Assembly: GCA_951640195.1 (NCBI GenBank)
Contig: OX621169.1
Location: forward strand, 124,001-188,000
Reading direction: 5' to 3'
From: Porpolomopsis calyptriformis
Lineage: Eukaryota; Basidiomycota; Agaricomycetes; Agaricales; Hygrophoraceae
DNA length: 64,000 nt
In this document: positions 22,441 to 32,638 of the stretch, in pieces
How positions within the stretch are numbered: position 1 is the stretch's first letter
Layout of the letters: each line of letters opens with the position of its first letter
The notes under the pieces: generated by a model
What the model was told of the DNA's origin: nothing
Database searches by the model: none
The model's input: the letters and a program-made list of their open reading frames with translations, nothing else
Program-made: the position numbers and the translations under genes

Positions 22441-22758
22441 ATGGACAACTTCTTTGGTATCAGTGATCACCTCTATGATCCTGTTACCAACTTGTATGGT
22501 GAAGACTACAAACTGCTAATGAGGTCTGACAACATTGACATCGTCATCCCACTCACACCCATCGAAGTTGATTGCATCCTGGGTTCCAACTTTGACGCCT
22601 CTATTCTCCTTCCTCACCTCCCCTCTTATGTATGTCGAGCTTGGATCTACAAGGAAGGCCCAGTCAATGCCATCACTCTTGTTATGCGATTAGATGATCA
22701 CAGCCAAGTACTTCATACATACCAGCTCACGCTTCCCCTTTCGGCCCTTGACATCTAA
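22441..22758 (+). CDS. TE4 small extra ORF after the chromodomain
   Basis: This 105-codon open frame lies between the chromodomain stop and the 3' LTR, in line with the extra ORFs of TE1 and TE2. It contains PLTPIEVDCILGSNFDASILLPHLPSYVCR-type hydrophobic sequence (split here over about 22555-22640). No domain is recognised. It may be the tail of a longer decayed ORF, as readable sequence continues past its stop. Confidence 0.4.
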   Translation: MDNFFGISDHLYDPVTNLYGEDYKLLMRSDNIDIVIPLTPIEVDCILGSNFDASILLPHLPSYVCRAWIYKEGPVNAITLVMRLDDHSQVLHTYQLTLPLSALDI

Positions 22759-22884
22759 CAATGATATGGTCATTACCTCCCTGTCATCCCCTGTCACACT
22801 CCCCGCTGGCTTCTACGAGACTGTTCAAGACATCTCCAATGTCTACATTAACCTTGCGCGGATGCGATTCTGAAGGGAGAGTGA

Positions 22885-23232
22885 TGTTATGATGCATCCA
22901 TGTTTTTTTGTTTTATCTTATCACAACCCATCTAATCTTATCTTATCCACCCACCACCTTCCTTTCTTGCTTATTGATTAGAGGGGATTCCACTATTGGT
23001 TGGCGATAACACAATCCACAGTTGTGCAGTAATGCGCAGCAGCTGAGTCAGCTGTTCCATGGAACACAGTTGAGTTATAGAATTCAAACTCAGAGTAGAT
23101 AAGTAGCGTAGTCAGAGTTTGTATTCCCTAGTTTCAATCTCAACAAAGACACCCCCCTCTAACTTTCAGTTGGAGTCTTGGTTCTTTCCATTGAGCACAC
23201 TAAGCTGACTGGGAGATCCCTGCGCCTTAACA
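22885..23232 (+). repeat. TE4 3' LTR
   Basis: 348 bp, matching 15943-16290; followed by the GACTC duplication. Confidence 0.92.
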
Positions 23233-23707
23233 GACTCAATGGACCAGGGGTCCAAGGATGAAAAGGGGGACTAGCAGCCCAGTCGACTGCCTCCTTCTTG
23301 ACAAGAGGAAGAGAGTCAGCCCACTTATCTAACCCCCAATTAACCTGCTCCTCCAAAGGGAGCAGGGAAGTAGGGGGAGGGGCGTTATTATCCCAAGCTA
23401 AGATAGGAAAAGCCTATTATCAATAAACACAGACTAACAAAGACAAAACAAGATACTTACCAAGTGGATCCTCTATCAAGCCACAAGCATGCTGGATTGG
23501 CCAGCGAACATATGGACACTTCTTGACCTTGTGCTTGCCACCGCAAGCAAAGTAAGAGAAAGACAACCAGCAGAGATCAGCATCGGAGGGGATATGCTGA
23601 AGGTAGTAGTGGAATGAATCACAATCAAGGAAGATAGGGGCAGTGCAGTGCACCACCCCAGATTGTTTGAAGAATCAGACATAGTGGCCTTGGTGGGAGG
23701 GAGTCAT

Positions 23708-24205
23708 GATGATGAACGAGGATTGAACTGAAGCATAGGGATATAACTCTACACCTTTTATACATCCACGTACAAAGGGAGGACCAAAAAGAAGTTCCTC
23801 AGTCAAAGAAGAGAAACCCGATATGCTAGACAAGAGATAGAAACAACAGCGATCTTATGACCAGAAGAGCAATAGGAATGAGTCATGAGACAACACAGCC
23901 CTGTACTGTGGAAGGCTATGCCTAACAGAATTGAGTCATCAGAAACACATAGCTTTCTGCAGTATGACTAGGAACAATGGCAAACCTTAAAATGGAGGCT
24001 GTGAACAATAGAAAATGGGGTGACTGCGGAGGCTGACTCATAATGACTCCTATTTTAGAAATACTATATAAACCCTGAGGGCAAAGTGGATCATCACTTC
24101 GTCCTCCTGTGAGATTACTTGTAGTAGCATGAATGCAATCAGAATCATCAGACTTCCTTTCCAACAGAACAAGGAAAGAGAAACACAAACTCAGAACTAT
24201 TGAGC
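23708..24205. other. No gene seen; presumed 5' flank of the split gene
   Basis: It contains the TATA-like element (plus-strand ccttttatac at about 23755-23764) of the reverse-strand split gene. Otherwise it is AT-rich sequence without a convincing frame. Confidence 0.4.
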
Positions 24206-24763
24206 CAGCTGTTCATGCCTATATTCCCTAAACTCTCAGCAGAGGCACGTAATGGATTTAACCCACAATAGAACTTCTTTGTAGAAGTCAAACTTCACTC
24301 CAAAGGAATTATCACCCTTTACAAAGACATTCCTATTTGAACCTTTTTCTACATCCTTTTAGATTTATTAAGCTCCAAAGCCTGCCTTGTGATTAATAAA
24401 AAGACCTGCAACTACAGTTGTGACAATTACCCCCCATATTAACCTCCCATGCTACCTCTTCCACAACATCAAAGTATACATGCGATAGATATGCTGGACA
24501 TTATTTCCTGGTGCCACTACCTTAATAGACACAGCAGCTAGAACCAGGATAACATCAATTTTACTCAATATGGGTACTTACTGAAGGATAAAGGTTTCAT
24601 GTGCATCACCTAACTCACACTAGACTATTTTACCCTAAAGGATATACAGGAGTGGTTAGGTGTTCCAATTGGTAGAGTCATGCTCATCATGCAATATGCA
24701 GCAGAGGATGTTGCAGCCATAAAAGCCAGCCAACTCATTATACCAAGACAATCTAGTCAGTAA
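24206..24763 (+). pseudogene. Decayed ORF, about 185 codons, unknown
   Basis: One frame can be read without frameshift from QLFMPIFPKLSAEARNGF to IIPRQSSQ-stop. It is broken by TAG, TGA, TAA, TAG and TAA codons that all fit C-to-T changes (CAG, CGA, CAA, CAG, CAA). The best preserved part is KDIQEWLGVPIGRVMLIMQY near 24645-24705. I do not recognise the family. Confidence 0.45.
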
Positions 24764-25639
24764 GCTGCTACATTTATTGTTATCTTTGCTTTGCATGTCT
24801 ATCCATAGTTTTCCTATTCAAAATGAGACATTTGATTAATCACACACTCTGTGACACTTGTTAAACTCTTCAATCTCTCCACATTCTTCCTTCTCTACTT
24901 AATATCCATGTCCACACTTGCATTCATTCTGTTAAGCCCATCTTTTGGTGTAACTATATAACTTCCCAGTTCCCTCTGCAGTATCATCACTGCATTCTTC
25001 TGCACCCAATTCTTTTCACTCTCTCTTGCATGCATAATAAAAGTGTTCAATCATTCTCCACCAATTTGTCCTCCCTCGCCCTCATAGCCTCTTGCAATAG
25101 GGGTAATTTAATCCCTGTAAGATGCACTGCAATTAATGATTAACCTTAACCATGTAGATATGAGATCTTTCACAGTTCATGTGATATCTAGTCTATCATG
25201 TTTGTGCTTTGTGTAGAATAATATAATTTTACCTAGTCCAGATTCCTTGAGCACATTATTGTTGATATAATCTATCTTTTTGAGATTTGAGGAAAGTCCT
25301 GCTGAATATCAGTGCTAGTAGTGAGCAGTCCAGAATCAGCTCAAGCCACTGCTAGACCTCCAAAAGATTATTGTTAATGATCAATTTAGAAAGGAAGACC
25401 CTAGATGCAATATATTAGATAGCTGCAGTATTATTATTAAAAAACTTGTAGCAGGTGTACTTGCGAAAGACCTCCATCACTAGCAGTTTGTCTCAGTTGG
25501 CTTAGATATTATCATCTGCTGCAGAGAACATTGAGTTGTGCAATGGGATATTTCCTTATCCACAAACCAGTCTAAGACATCTTCTGCATCTTTGTTTCTC
25601 TTTTTAGGTTATAAAGGTTTCTTTAGTTAAGAATTACCT
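24764..25639. other. AT-rich, no gene identified
   Basis: No frame, RNA or strong repeat is visible. Part may be intron or 3' sequence of the reverse-strand fragment that follows. Confidence 0.35.
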
Positions 25640-25850
25640 CAATTTGTCTATTGAGTTGGATCTTATTTGCTAACAAGGCTAGGTTATATTCAGAGTAAGA
25701 TCTAAGAAATGCTAAGTAGTGCACACCTTATTCCAGGGAAAGTTCACTCAAATCTTGATCAATAAAAGCCTTCCACTTTCACTTCCTCTGAGCCTCGTCA
25801 TCTTCACTATCCTGTCCCAACTTTGGATGTCTTTTGGACTTTGAAGGTGT
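25640..25850 (-). pseudogene. Decayed reverse-strand exon, unknown
   Basis: The minus strand reads PSKSKRHPKLGQDSEDDEAQRK, stop, KWKAFIDQDLSELSLE, stop, GVHYLAFLRSYSEYNLALL..., followed by a possible donor gtaatt near 25640. The stops fit CGA to TGA and CAA to TAA. The basic-then-acidic start looks like a nuclear protein; the family is not recognised. Confidence 0.3.
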
Positions 25851-25862
25851 CAGGACCTGAGC

Positions 25863-26328
25863 TTGTTCAGGTCTCGAGGCCTGACTAAGGATGAACTCAT
25901 TAACAGGGATAACGAATGGATGAGTATGAAAGCTGTTACAATACCAAGTTCAGGTATGCAGATGAGTAAGTTGAAAACTATGGATACAGGGGTAGCTACT
26001 ACTGTGCCTGACTGGGAAACAAGTCACACTGCATTGTGCACAGTGCTGCACATTCGAAATTCCACCAGACATCACATAAATCAGCTAGAAGGTAGACAAA
26101 TGTATGAGGAACATAGTTGTCTGTTTAAAAAAATTTATTGAATAGGAAGAAACTATACTATGAATATTTTGCGACAGAGTGTCAGTTTCGGGGCAAAACC
26201 ATAGAAGTGAGTCAACCAGTGACAGATGTGACTTGTCACACCCTTTGAGACCTCCCATGTTTCCCTTCCCCCCGTGCCCACACTTTCCATACGATTTATA
26301 TCATTTTTGGCCACTCAATTCGCGTTCA
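25863..26328. other. No supported gene; small GTGAC cluster at 26219-26239
   Basis: A 92-codon open frame at 25863-26141 lacks any recognisable motif or splice partner, so I do not call it. The short GTGACAGATGTGACTTGTCAC run echoes the cluster at 11175-11243. Confidence 0.3.
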
Positions 26329-26890
26329 GCAAGGCTTTCCAATGGTCCCCAGTTTAGAGGATTCGGCCCAGTTGTTGAACAAATATTCGCATTTTTCCAT
26401 TTTAGTACAACTGGATGATAATTGAGCGATATCTCCAGATCAACGGCCCATCATCTGTTTATTCTTGGGTCTCGATAAGTCCTTCTTCGTGCCTTCCCAA
26501 TGACCACAATATCACTCAAATTGGCCTACGCGTTGTCGACCAATGACATTATCTTTCTACAGCCCTTATAACATTGTGCCCACTTACTGTGACGTTTCGT
26601 TTTCGTTCAATTTTCCATGTATCGCATTGTTGATTGCACTCTTCCATTCGCCTCATCAAGGGTTTCAAAACAACTGCATGTTTGTAGGATTCCATCAATC
26701 AGTTCCAGAGATATTCATTTTTGTTGTTTTGGGACAGATAGGATAATGATTCAGCCATATCTCTGGATTGACCCTATGTCTTCCCCCATCTTTAGAGGGT
26801 GATAGCACTTCACCCGTGCCTTTCTGACAACCCAGAGATCGTCCACATCCGTCCATGCATTATTGACCTACAACATACCCCTCCCCCTAC
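26329..26890. repeat. Diverged tandem duplication, period about 328 bp
   Basis: Landmarks recur at a constant offset: ATATCTCCAGATCAAC at 26429 against ATATCTCTGGATTGACC at 26757; a segment with TTTCCAATGG...GAGGATTC...CAGTTGTTGA at about 26335 against TTTCAAAACAA...TAGGATTCC...CAGTTCCAGA at about 26663; and CGTGCCTTCCCAATGACC against CCGTGCCTTTCTGACAACC. It is non-coding and of unknown origin. Confidence 0.4.
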
Positions 26891-27347
26891 CCCCTCATTA
26901 CTAGGCAACCTACTTCATGACTCTTTCCTTGACTGTTTCACACCATTAGATCCTTGATCTAGAGCTGTTCTTCGAGCTCTTTATGTCTGCCTTATCCACT
27001 TTCGTCTGCTTCACCTCCCTTATCGTCGCCATTGTTGTTTCGGCTGCTCTAGATTTTAGACACCCATCTAGACCAATCTGCTCATATTCCCCTCATTCCT
27101 TGGCCAATTTCTTTCATCAAGTGCTCATTTTGCATTCTCCATCTTGAATTCTCAGTGTAATTATCATCCCTTGCTTGATTTTCAATCGGTCCTTCCCCAA
27201 TTTCGCTTTTCAGCCATTTACCCCTCATTTGGTTGTATTACTGCCCCTTCCCTCCCTTTACCATCCCTAGGCCCTTTTCTGCCCCCACAGACACCCTTCC
27301 TGCCCTCCTGTGGCACAGTTCTACCCAACCATCAACGTTTTGGCCAC
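26891..27347. other. No gene seen
   Basis: Pyrimidine-rich sequence downstream (in transcription sense) of the reverse-strand transposase. No terminal inverted repeat could be matched by eye. Confidence 0.35.
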
Positions 27348-29556
27348 TCATTGTTCAAACCACCAAGTTGGGACTCGAATACGATGCAACTTGCACAGTG
27401 TACTTTGAGGTGTTAACTGGTGTTTTTTAGAGGGGTATGGCAGTGTGTCATGTGCTGATGGCTGGTTGGGAGGGGTGTAAACCTGTTGGAATCGAGGGCA
27501 TGGATGAGGGTGAGGTTTTGGTGTCAAGGGTAAGTCCATCTCTTGTCCTGTTGAATCTGTATCATCATAGCTGACATTGTCCTCGCTATTAGATGAAATC
27601 TGCTGCCTTACTGCCCTTCTAGCCTGCACCACTGCTCGCTTCCCCCGAACTATCTTCTTCCCCCAAACTATCTTCTTCTTTTTGATTATCTCAAGCTTTT
27701 TGGCCTTGGCAGCTAGTCTCTTCCTTTGCATGGCTTCAGATCTCTGATTCTTCATAAACACCTGCTTCACAGCCTTCTGAGCCTGGAGAATGTGTTTTGC
27801 TGCAAGCAAAAATGCCTGTTTTATCGCCTTGGCTGCCTGCTTCTTTTCCTACTGCTTTCGTTCATCAGCTACCTCTTTCTCATCTCATTTCAGGCCTGTT
27901 TTGATATGCTTGAACTGATCAGCTGCTTCTTTATGAACAGCCGCCATGCTTTCCATCCAGTCTGCCTTCGCAAGTCCCTCAATAGTTTCAGCACTAGTCA
28001 TATGCCGAGCAGCAGTACCTCCATCCCTCCGCCGACTCTTTGTCTTGTTCTTCTCAAACAGGCGAGATCGCAGGCACTCATTCTCAGCATCCATGAGGCA
28101 TTTGAGTGCCAGGTCAGCTTCCATCTGTGCCTTTGCCAGTGCAGTGTACTGGAGCAGTCACTGATTGTGTTGTTGGTAGATTTTCTGGGATGCATTTTGT
28201 TTTATTGGGGATGGAAAGCCAACAAGAATGTATGTCACTGGAATGGCTGATGCTGTGAGATTGGTTGACTCCTGGAGGAGAGAAGGGATAGCAGCGGGTA
28301 CAGGCTGTGCTGCTTGGGTTGTAGTGTTTAGTGCTGGTGCGAACGCATCTTCCTCAATTGCTGTTGGATCAAGAGGCCATATTCCCATCTTTCGGAATGT
28401 ATTCAGGATAGTTGGTGGGGAGAACGCCCTTGTACGAGCTCGATGGTAATGTTCAAGGAGGTTAGATTTTGAAATCTTGATTTCGCGGTGGCTAGCTGCA
28501 TTCACTTCTGATTTCCAGCTTGATGCAAGTGGGCCAAATACTCCAACATCGCAAGGCTGGAGATGATGCATAGTATGGGAAGGTAGGCAGAGAATGAGGA
28601 TCTGGTGCTGTTCACTAAACCTAGTAAAACCATAGGTGCAATGGGAGTTATGCCCATCCAAAATCAGAAGCCGCCACCCATTTGTCTTGTTGCGAGCAGC
28701 TGTCGCAGGCTCAAAATCCTTCTTCAGCCATGCCAACCCAAGCTCCATGTCTGTCCAGCCATTTGGTGAGACTGAAATACTGTTGTTGAATGTTATTTAG
28801 TATGTACATCTTATAGTTCAAGCACACACCTCACATTACATGGGTTGTTTCGACCCCAAGATAGGTCCCGCTGGATTCCTTTGTAGATCACTGAAGGGTG
28901 GAGGGATAATCCATCAGCACACACAGTCTCAATAATAGTAACAAGTTCCTGATCCCCATTTTCTAGTTGCTGAACCCCCTTCTGGTCCCGATCAACTAGA
29001 ACCTTCATGCGTTTTCCAACACCCATTTGCACACCCTTTTCATCCATATTGTAGATGTTCTCAGGGGGATTTTGTACATTAGAATAAGGTCATACAGGAT
29101 ATTGAAGTACTGCGTCACTTGTGTCTTGTTCAAGGCCCTTGCACGACAACACTCTAGACTAGTTGTCCAACATGCTTTCAACTCTGGATGTCGTTCGCAG
29201 AATCTTTGGGCCCAGGATGATGAGAGTGGCTGGTTTAGGATGGTGGAAGCATGTTCGGCGACCACAGTAAGTGACATAGGTATTCCACGTCGGCCCACTT
29301 CCTTTATCTAATCTTTTAGAATATTTTCCTGAGAGGGGGATAGCTTCTGCAGATGAATGTGACCTTCTACAGCTGTTTTTCGGCCATTATAGCATGCTGT
29401 AAGCTTTGAGCGTGAGATGGCAAATTGAATGGCTACTGAGCGAAGTGATAGGTTGGGATTTCCTTTGGCATTGAGACCAGAGGCAAGCACAGTAGCTAGA
29501 GCAACCTGCACCTGCTGTTCAGTAGCAATGGACTGTTCAGTAGCTGTAGGTGGCAT
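27348..29556 (-). pseudogene. pogo/CENP-B-type DDE transposase, broken
   Basis: The reverse strand encodes an N-terminal helix-turn-helix region (about 29556-29310), a CENPB-type HTH part (RRGIPMSLTVVAEHA, SSWAQRFCERHPEL), and a DDE_1 core with acidic residues in NMDEKG (about 29040), LLILDGHNSH (about 28660) and LQPCDVGVFGP (about 28550). A Lys/Arg/Gln-rich C-terminal tail follows. An intron lies at about 28750-28825. Breaks are a TAG near 29308, a one-base loss in a C run near 29070, and TGA/TAG codons near 28152, 27885 and 27843. It is thus inactive. Usual members cut at TA and have inverted repeats; I could not locate these. Confidence 0.82.
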
Positions 29557-31165
29557 TCTGAAAGAGTCGGAGGCCTTGTGTGCGATAAAAAAGAGGTTTT
29601 CTTCAATATATTAGTAATATAAGGAAAATAGTTTCAACAACATTTTTCACTTTATAAGGGATACAAAGAATTAAGAGAAAAATAGCAGCAGTATCCTACT
29701 GCTAAACCTATCTGAATTTAGGCTAGTAGAGAAGAAAACAGTAGGAATGGATGCATACTAGAGTTAACAAGATATACAAGAAATTCTGAAGCAAAAACAC
29801 ATGCTGAAAATGTTTTACAATAGTATAATGGTTGCTGCGATTCAATAAGCAAGAGATTTGAGAATATGATAGGCTAGAAGGAAGAGGCTAGGATGAGATA
29901 AATTTCAAAGCAAATGAATGCCTACATCCTGAAATCGAGGCTATTGAAGTTGGTAAAGCTACTAACAAGCCAAAATTTATGCTAAATTGGGCAACACAAC
30001 AATTTGGCCTGTCTCCACATTTAGCAATTCTCAATACTAAAGCCTGAAAATCAGTATACAATGTCTCCTGATGTGACAGATTAAGATACCTATACTATAA
30101 ATCAAATAGTTGAAGGCTGTAGATAATTAATAGCCTGTTGACTCATATCTAGGGTTGACTTGCGAGGGGTACGCCCACAGTAGTCTTATATAGTAATGGA
30201 TAATTAGGGGTAGTCACATGTACGTAACTGAGTCAGAATGTCTAGGGTGATCAGTCCTGAGACATATATAAGATATAGTAAGCTATCATAAGTCTAAGAT
30301 GTAGTAAGCCATCATGAGACAGATAAGTCTAAGACATGGCAAGTCATTACGAGACAGATAGGTCTAAGACATAGTAAGACAGATAAGTCCTAATAAGGGA
30401 AAAGAGTAGAAGTGGATGGAAATGGTAATCCTGACAGAAGGCCTGCTTTCTTTCATGTATGCATTACTGGATTCACCAGCTGAAGACTCATTGTCAAGGA
30501 GATTTAGATAGCAGGAAAGGATGGTGATGATGAAAGCTTAGAATCAGATCCACTGAAAATATATTGTGTAACTATGAACACTGTTAGTAAGAGTAGTTAG
30601 ATGAAAAGGATAGAACACACTGAGTTGTAGAATTGTAGTTAAATTGCAGGTTATTCTGTAGTGTCCTGTGCATTAGATATAACATGAAAAACACTTATAG
30701 GAATAGCAGGATTATTACAAATACAGTCAGATAATGATCCAGTGGACTGCAGCAGGGATCCTGCTCTCTTTTATTATGGTTGGTGTTGAAAAGCAGTGAG
30801 TTACACTCAAACAGAGGTTATATTGCTACTATCAAAAATTGAAATTTTCATTTTACATTTTTTTGGCCTCAGTCTATACTTCATGCTACTAATTCATAGG
30901 ATCATAACAGTATACTACCAAAGGCAAGACATTGAGTTTTCAGCAAGTTATACCCTTTTCTTTATCTAATTGCCATTTTGGGATGTTTTTCGTGCTCCGT
31001 CAACTTATGAGCGGAGTCTGACTACATCAGCTCAAACCTTGCTTGCAATGGCACTTATGTTTGTTCGAGAGGGAGATTGAGAAATATATTAACATTAGTA
31101 TTCTATAGTATGTATGGATTGTAGCGAAAAGGAAAGAAAGAAAAAAGGTCCAACATCAAAATCAG
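29557..31165. other. AT-rich spacer without genes
   Basis: No frame or RNA gene is visible in 1.6 kb. The only structure I see is the short tandem repeat at 30290-30384. The 5' end of the Helitron should lie near the right end of this stretch, but no clear terminus was found. Confidence 0.4.
30290..30384. repeat. 35-bp tandem repeat, about 2.7 units
   Basis: Units begin AAGTCTAAGA at 30290 and 30325 (35 bp) and AGGTCTAAGA at 30360 (25-bp partial), each ending GAGACAGAT or a variant. The composition recalls the direct repeats in the reverse-strand LTR at 9601, so this may be a worn LTR. Confidence 0.55.
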
Positions 31166-32419
31166 TTATTGCAACCTTAATCTGGTCTCTCGAATGAAAT
31201 CCAGAACATCGAGTCGGCGTTTTTTTGATGGTGATTTTGAAGGCGAGCGTGAAACAATGGTTTTCGGTGCTCTTAATATCGAGATGGAATCGATATCAGT
31301 GTAGAATTGATATCCTTTGGAGAAAACATCGCAGGTCAATGTTATGTGGATTAATACAGTTGCGCCTGCCAGCCTCTTTTTGTATTCTGAAGGCACGATG
31401 GGTTTTCCATTTGTCGTTGTTGCTGGTAAGGGGCTGATGTCATAAAGTCCTTCTTCTTTTATCCTTTCGAGAGCTTCAGTTGCTCTGTTGAATTTGCACA
31501 GCCAGTTATTGATTGAGAACTCTGGGCCAAGGTCAGAGCCTTATTATTATGATAACATGTAAGTTTCTAGTCAAATTATGAAGGGTCAAACCACATACTT
31601 TCATTACTTCCAACCATGGTCTTGTTCTCGCTATCTTCATCATTCACAAGGTCTTTTTCAGACAATGACCAACTTTCTTTGGGCTATTGAGAAAATTAAT
31701 CAATAACTTGCCAATTTCATAGATAACGACGTTACCTGAAATATTGCATGTCTGACTTTGATTTCATTGTCTTGTAAAATGCTAAGTGCTGTCTTCGAGT
31801 TCAATTTCTTCGCCAAAGTCAACAGATGATTGACATTATCGATGCATGTTTTCCAGTCGGCGGCAAACAATGCATGGCCTGGGCATCGAATGTTACCCCT
31901 TGCTTTAGCATTTTCGAATGGCAATGTTCTTTCCCAATCCCCGTGAGGTCCTCTTTCACTATTCCAACTGGCATAAGCATAGAGCCAAAAGTTATTCGGA
32001 TTTATTTCACTGATCCATTGAAGTACAGCCAGTTTGCGTATATTGTTTGCATCGTCATCTTTTTTTGAGATGAGAACATGTTGTCAGCCATGTTCTATCC
32101 ATTCGACATTCCCTAATAGGTTAGGATTTCCCAAGAATATGTCGCTTCGATGTAAGAATTGATTAATATGTTCTAAGTCAGAATTGTTATGTTTGAATGA
32201 CGTTGGCTCAGGAGATGAGGCTGCCGTATTCGATAAGTGAGACAGTGTTTCCGACACTGTTGTAGATGACTGCGACAATGATTGAGGTGTGATCAATGAA
32301 ATTTGAGATGGTGATTCGGAAGAGATGAGGTTCAATAGTTGATCCACAGGTAGATTAGATCTAGAGGCCCCAGCTGGTGATGATAAACGAGGATTCGTCG
32401 ATGGACGTGTCTGTTTCAT
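31166..32419 (-). pseudogene. Helitron companion gene, spliced, unknown function
   Basis: It runs divergently from the Rep-helicase, 219 bp away. Exons are 31736-32419, 31599-31683 and 31166-31539, with introns of 52 and 59 bp. The sum is 1143 nt, exactly 381 codons, supporting the model. The N-terminus is Ser/Pro/Thr-rich (MKQTRPSTNPRLSSPAGASR). The middle has conserved-looking Trp/Cys sequence (NIRCPGHALFAADWKTCIDN). The C-terminus carries an SPSKKRRLD nuclear-localisation-like cluster. One in-frame TGA (32084-32086) breaks it. I do not recognise a domain. Its position suggests a nuclear accessory protein of the element. Confidence 0.5.
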
Positions 32420-32638
32420 TGGGTTATTTGAAGAACCGTATCTATTAGGAAGAGGTGTTGCACATGCCTTTTATACTGTGCGTTTTCTGTTTAACCTTGA
32501 TCCATCGAGAATGTTGTAGAAGAGTCGTGGACATAGTTGAATCAAATACTGCTGACTCATTGATTAGAAAGGCAAAATGTCGAAAGGCTCACAAATTCTG
32601 ACTTAATTGCTAACACACTTTCTCTCTGTACATCATCT

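Larger units (their letters stand above)
15943..23232 (+). mobile_element. TE4: full-length Ty3/gypsy chromovirus, degenerate
   Basis: The LTRs of 348 bp (15943-16290 and 22885-23232) are bounded by a perfect 5-bp target duplication GACTC (15938-15942 and 23233-23237). The interior has, in order, gag with a CCHC knuckle, protease, RT, RNase H, integrase, chromodomain and a small extra ORF, then a purine tract (gaagggagagtga) before the 3' LTR. It contains many stops, several frameshifts, a deletion in integrase and a solo LTR insertion (20091-20301). The two LTRs differ mainly by transitions. Confidence 0.92.
15586..23707 (-). pseudogene. Small spliced gene of unknown function, split by the TE4 insertion
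   Basis: Reverse-strand exons flank TE4: exon 1 23461-23707, intron 23398-23460 (63 bp), exon 2 23233-23397 plus 15926-15937 across TE4, intron 15870-15925 (56 bp), exon 3 15586-15869. With one copy of the GACTC duplication counted once, the coding length is 708 nt, exactly 236 codons, which supports the model. A TATA-like tataaaagg lies upstream of the ATG. Exon 1 encodes a Cys/Trp-rich stretch (SYFACGGKHKVKKCPYVRWP). Exon 3 is acidic to neutral and ends EIAKMD. One internal TGA occurs at codon 11. I do not recognise the family. It could be a host gene or an ORF of an older transposon. Confidence 0.6.

Noticed and set aside
25863..26141. 92-codon plus-strand frame starting MFRSRGLTKDEL
   Set aside because: No motif, no splice partner and no codon signal; surrounded by decayed sequence.
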